Under the pieces are notes generated by a model, which saw only the letters and a program-made list of their open reading frames with translations, searched no databases and was not told where the DNA came from. Of a stretch of DNA of 37,898 nt, positions 37,643 through 37,898 are shown in pieces. The translations under genes and the position numbers were made by a program. The DNA comes from an uncultured Lachnospira sp. (GTDB lineage Bacteria; Bacillota; Clostridia; Lachnospirales; Lachnospiraceae), in contig CAMZGB010000001.1 in the NCBI GenBank assembly GCA_947306285.1, positions 1 to 37,898 of the forward strand, given 5' to 3'. Position 1 is the first letter of the stretch. Each line of letters opens with the position of its first letter.

Positions 37643-37898
37643 TTATGACGCCACAACCGGCGGATTGGTGGTGTAGTATGTAGTGTTGATGCTCGGGTTA
37701 CTTTTAAATGTACCGCCGGTGCCGCTAAACATGTAGGAGTTCCAACTGCTGGCTGTCGTGCCGGTGCCTGAACTTGGGATGCGATATTCGTAAATATATA
37801 CCCCGGTTGAGGTGCTGGAGAATTTCAGAGACGTACAATTCCGGAACATATACTCATAGCAGTAAGAAGCCAGAGTAGTTGCTGGAAGTGCCGGAGCA
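37643..37898 (-). CDS. Tail or receptor-binding-like protein with BspA-type repeats (C-terminal part)
   Basis: The frame runs off the right edge; 84 residues are visible. APALPATTLASYCYEYMFRN followed by CTSL is the repeat unit of BspA-type leucine-rich proteins (LPATTLA...CYxxMFxxCTSL) found on phage tails and bacterial surfaces. A threonine/serine/glycine-rich end (SGTGTTASSWNSYMFSGTGG) follows, ending NPPVVAS. Upstream of the lysis genes this is likely a distal tail or receptor-binding protein; the main part lies outside the window. Confidence 0.7.
   Translation of the reverse strand, partial: APALPATTLASYCYEYMFRNCTSLKFSSTSTGVYIYEYRIPSSGTGTTASSWNSYMFSGTGGTFKSNPSINTTYYTTNPPVVAS

Noticed and set aside
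1..37898. Integrase, transposase or insertion sequence
   Set aside because: No matching motif, terminal repeat or frame was seen; the window cannot show whether the phage is temperate.

Overview
The window looks like part of the genome of a tailed bacteriophage infecting a low-GC Gram-positive host, most likely an anaerobic gut Firmicute of the Clostridia type. The DNA is AT-rich, ribosome binding sites are strong AAGGAGG types, and the small-protein families (IDAVP proteins, DUF551, DUF3310, Lar-like zinc proteins, DUF5758 pentapeptide proteins, DUF6353 membrane proteins) are ones I associate from memory with such phages. Almost every gene is on the minus strand, so transcription runs from high to low coordinates. 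I see no integrase, transposase, insertion sequence or CRISPR array. A single Cro/CI-type HTH gene is the only candidate repressor.

Layout, in the direction of transcription. 37.9-35.4 kb: end of a tail or receptor-binding-like protein with BspA-type repeats, a papain-like cysteine peptidase, an amidase endolysin, a membrane accessory protein and a holin. 35.4-29.3 kb: small genes in separate cassettes with their own promoter and terminator, an RNA region at 33.3-34.4 kb (tRNA-Leu, tRNA-Pro, tRNA-Met, an odd tRNA-Tyr-like gene and a candidate circularly permuted tRNA), and a serine hydroxymethyltransferase gene preceded by a tRNA-like leader RNA. 29.2-17.0 kb: one dense early-type operon of about 30 small genes, including five pentapeptide-repeat/DUF5758 paralogues, a lipoprotein, an ADP-ribosylglycohydrolase and a SleB-like hydrolase. 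16.9-11.2 kb: a module of small membrane proteins with three DUF6353-type paralogues. 10.8-4.5 kb: replication and recombination, comprising an iteron-rich origin candidate, a single polypeptide joining SF3 helicase, AEP primase and family B DNA polymerase, an SSB-like protein, an SF2 helicase, and VRR-NUC and RecB-like nucleases. 4.0-1.0 kb: a large protein with the catalytic GADFDGD motif of double-psi-beta-barrel RNA polymerases and one small protein. 1.0-0.2 kb: a noncoding array of about twelve 63-bp repeats.

The most unusual feature is a transcription system that appears to belong to the phage. Ten strong sites and one weak site share TTCGTA, exactly 14 nt, then a TATAAT-like box. That spacing is too short for ordinary sigma-A promoters. 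Several of these sites drive leader RNAs whose 5' end folds back to close a helix followed by a U-tract. A predicted DPBB RNA polymerase lies in the operon downstream of one such site, so it may be the enzyme that reads them. The second unusual feature is a set of abnormal tRNA-like RNAs: one with a GAAA tetraloop in place of the anticodon loop, one with its 3' half encoded before its 5' half, and one lacking U33 and CCA.
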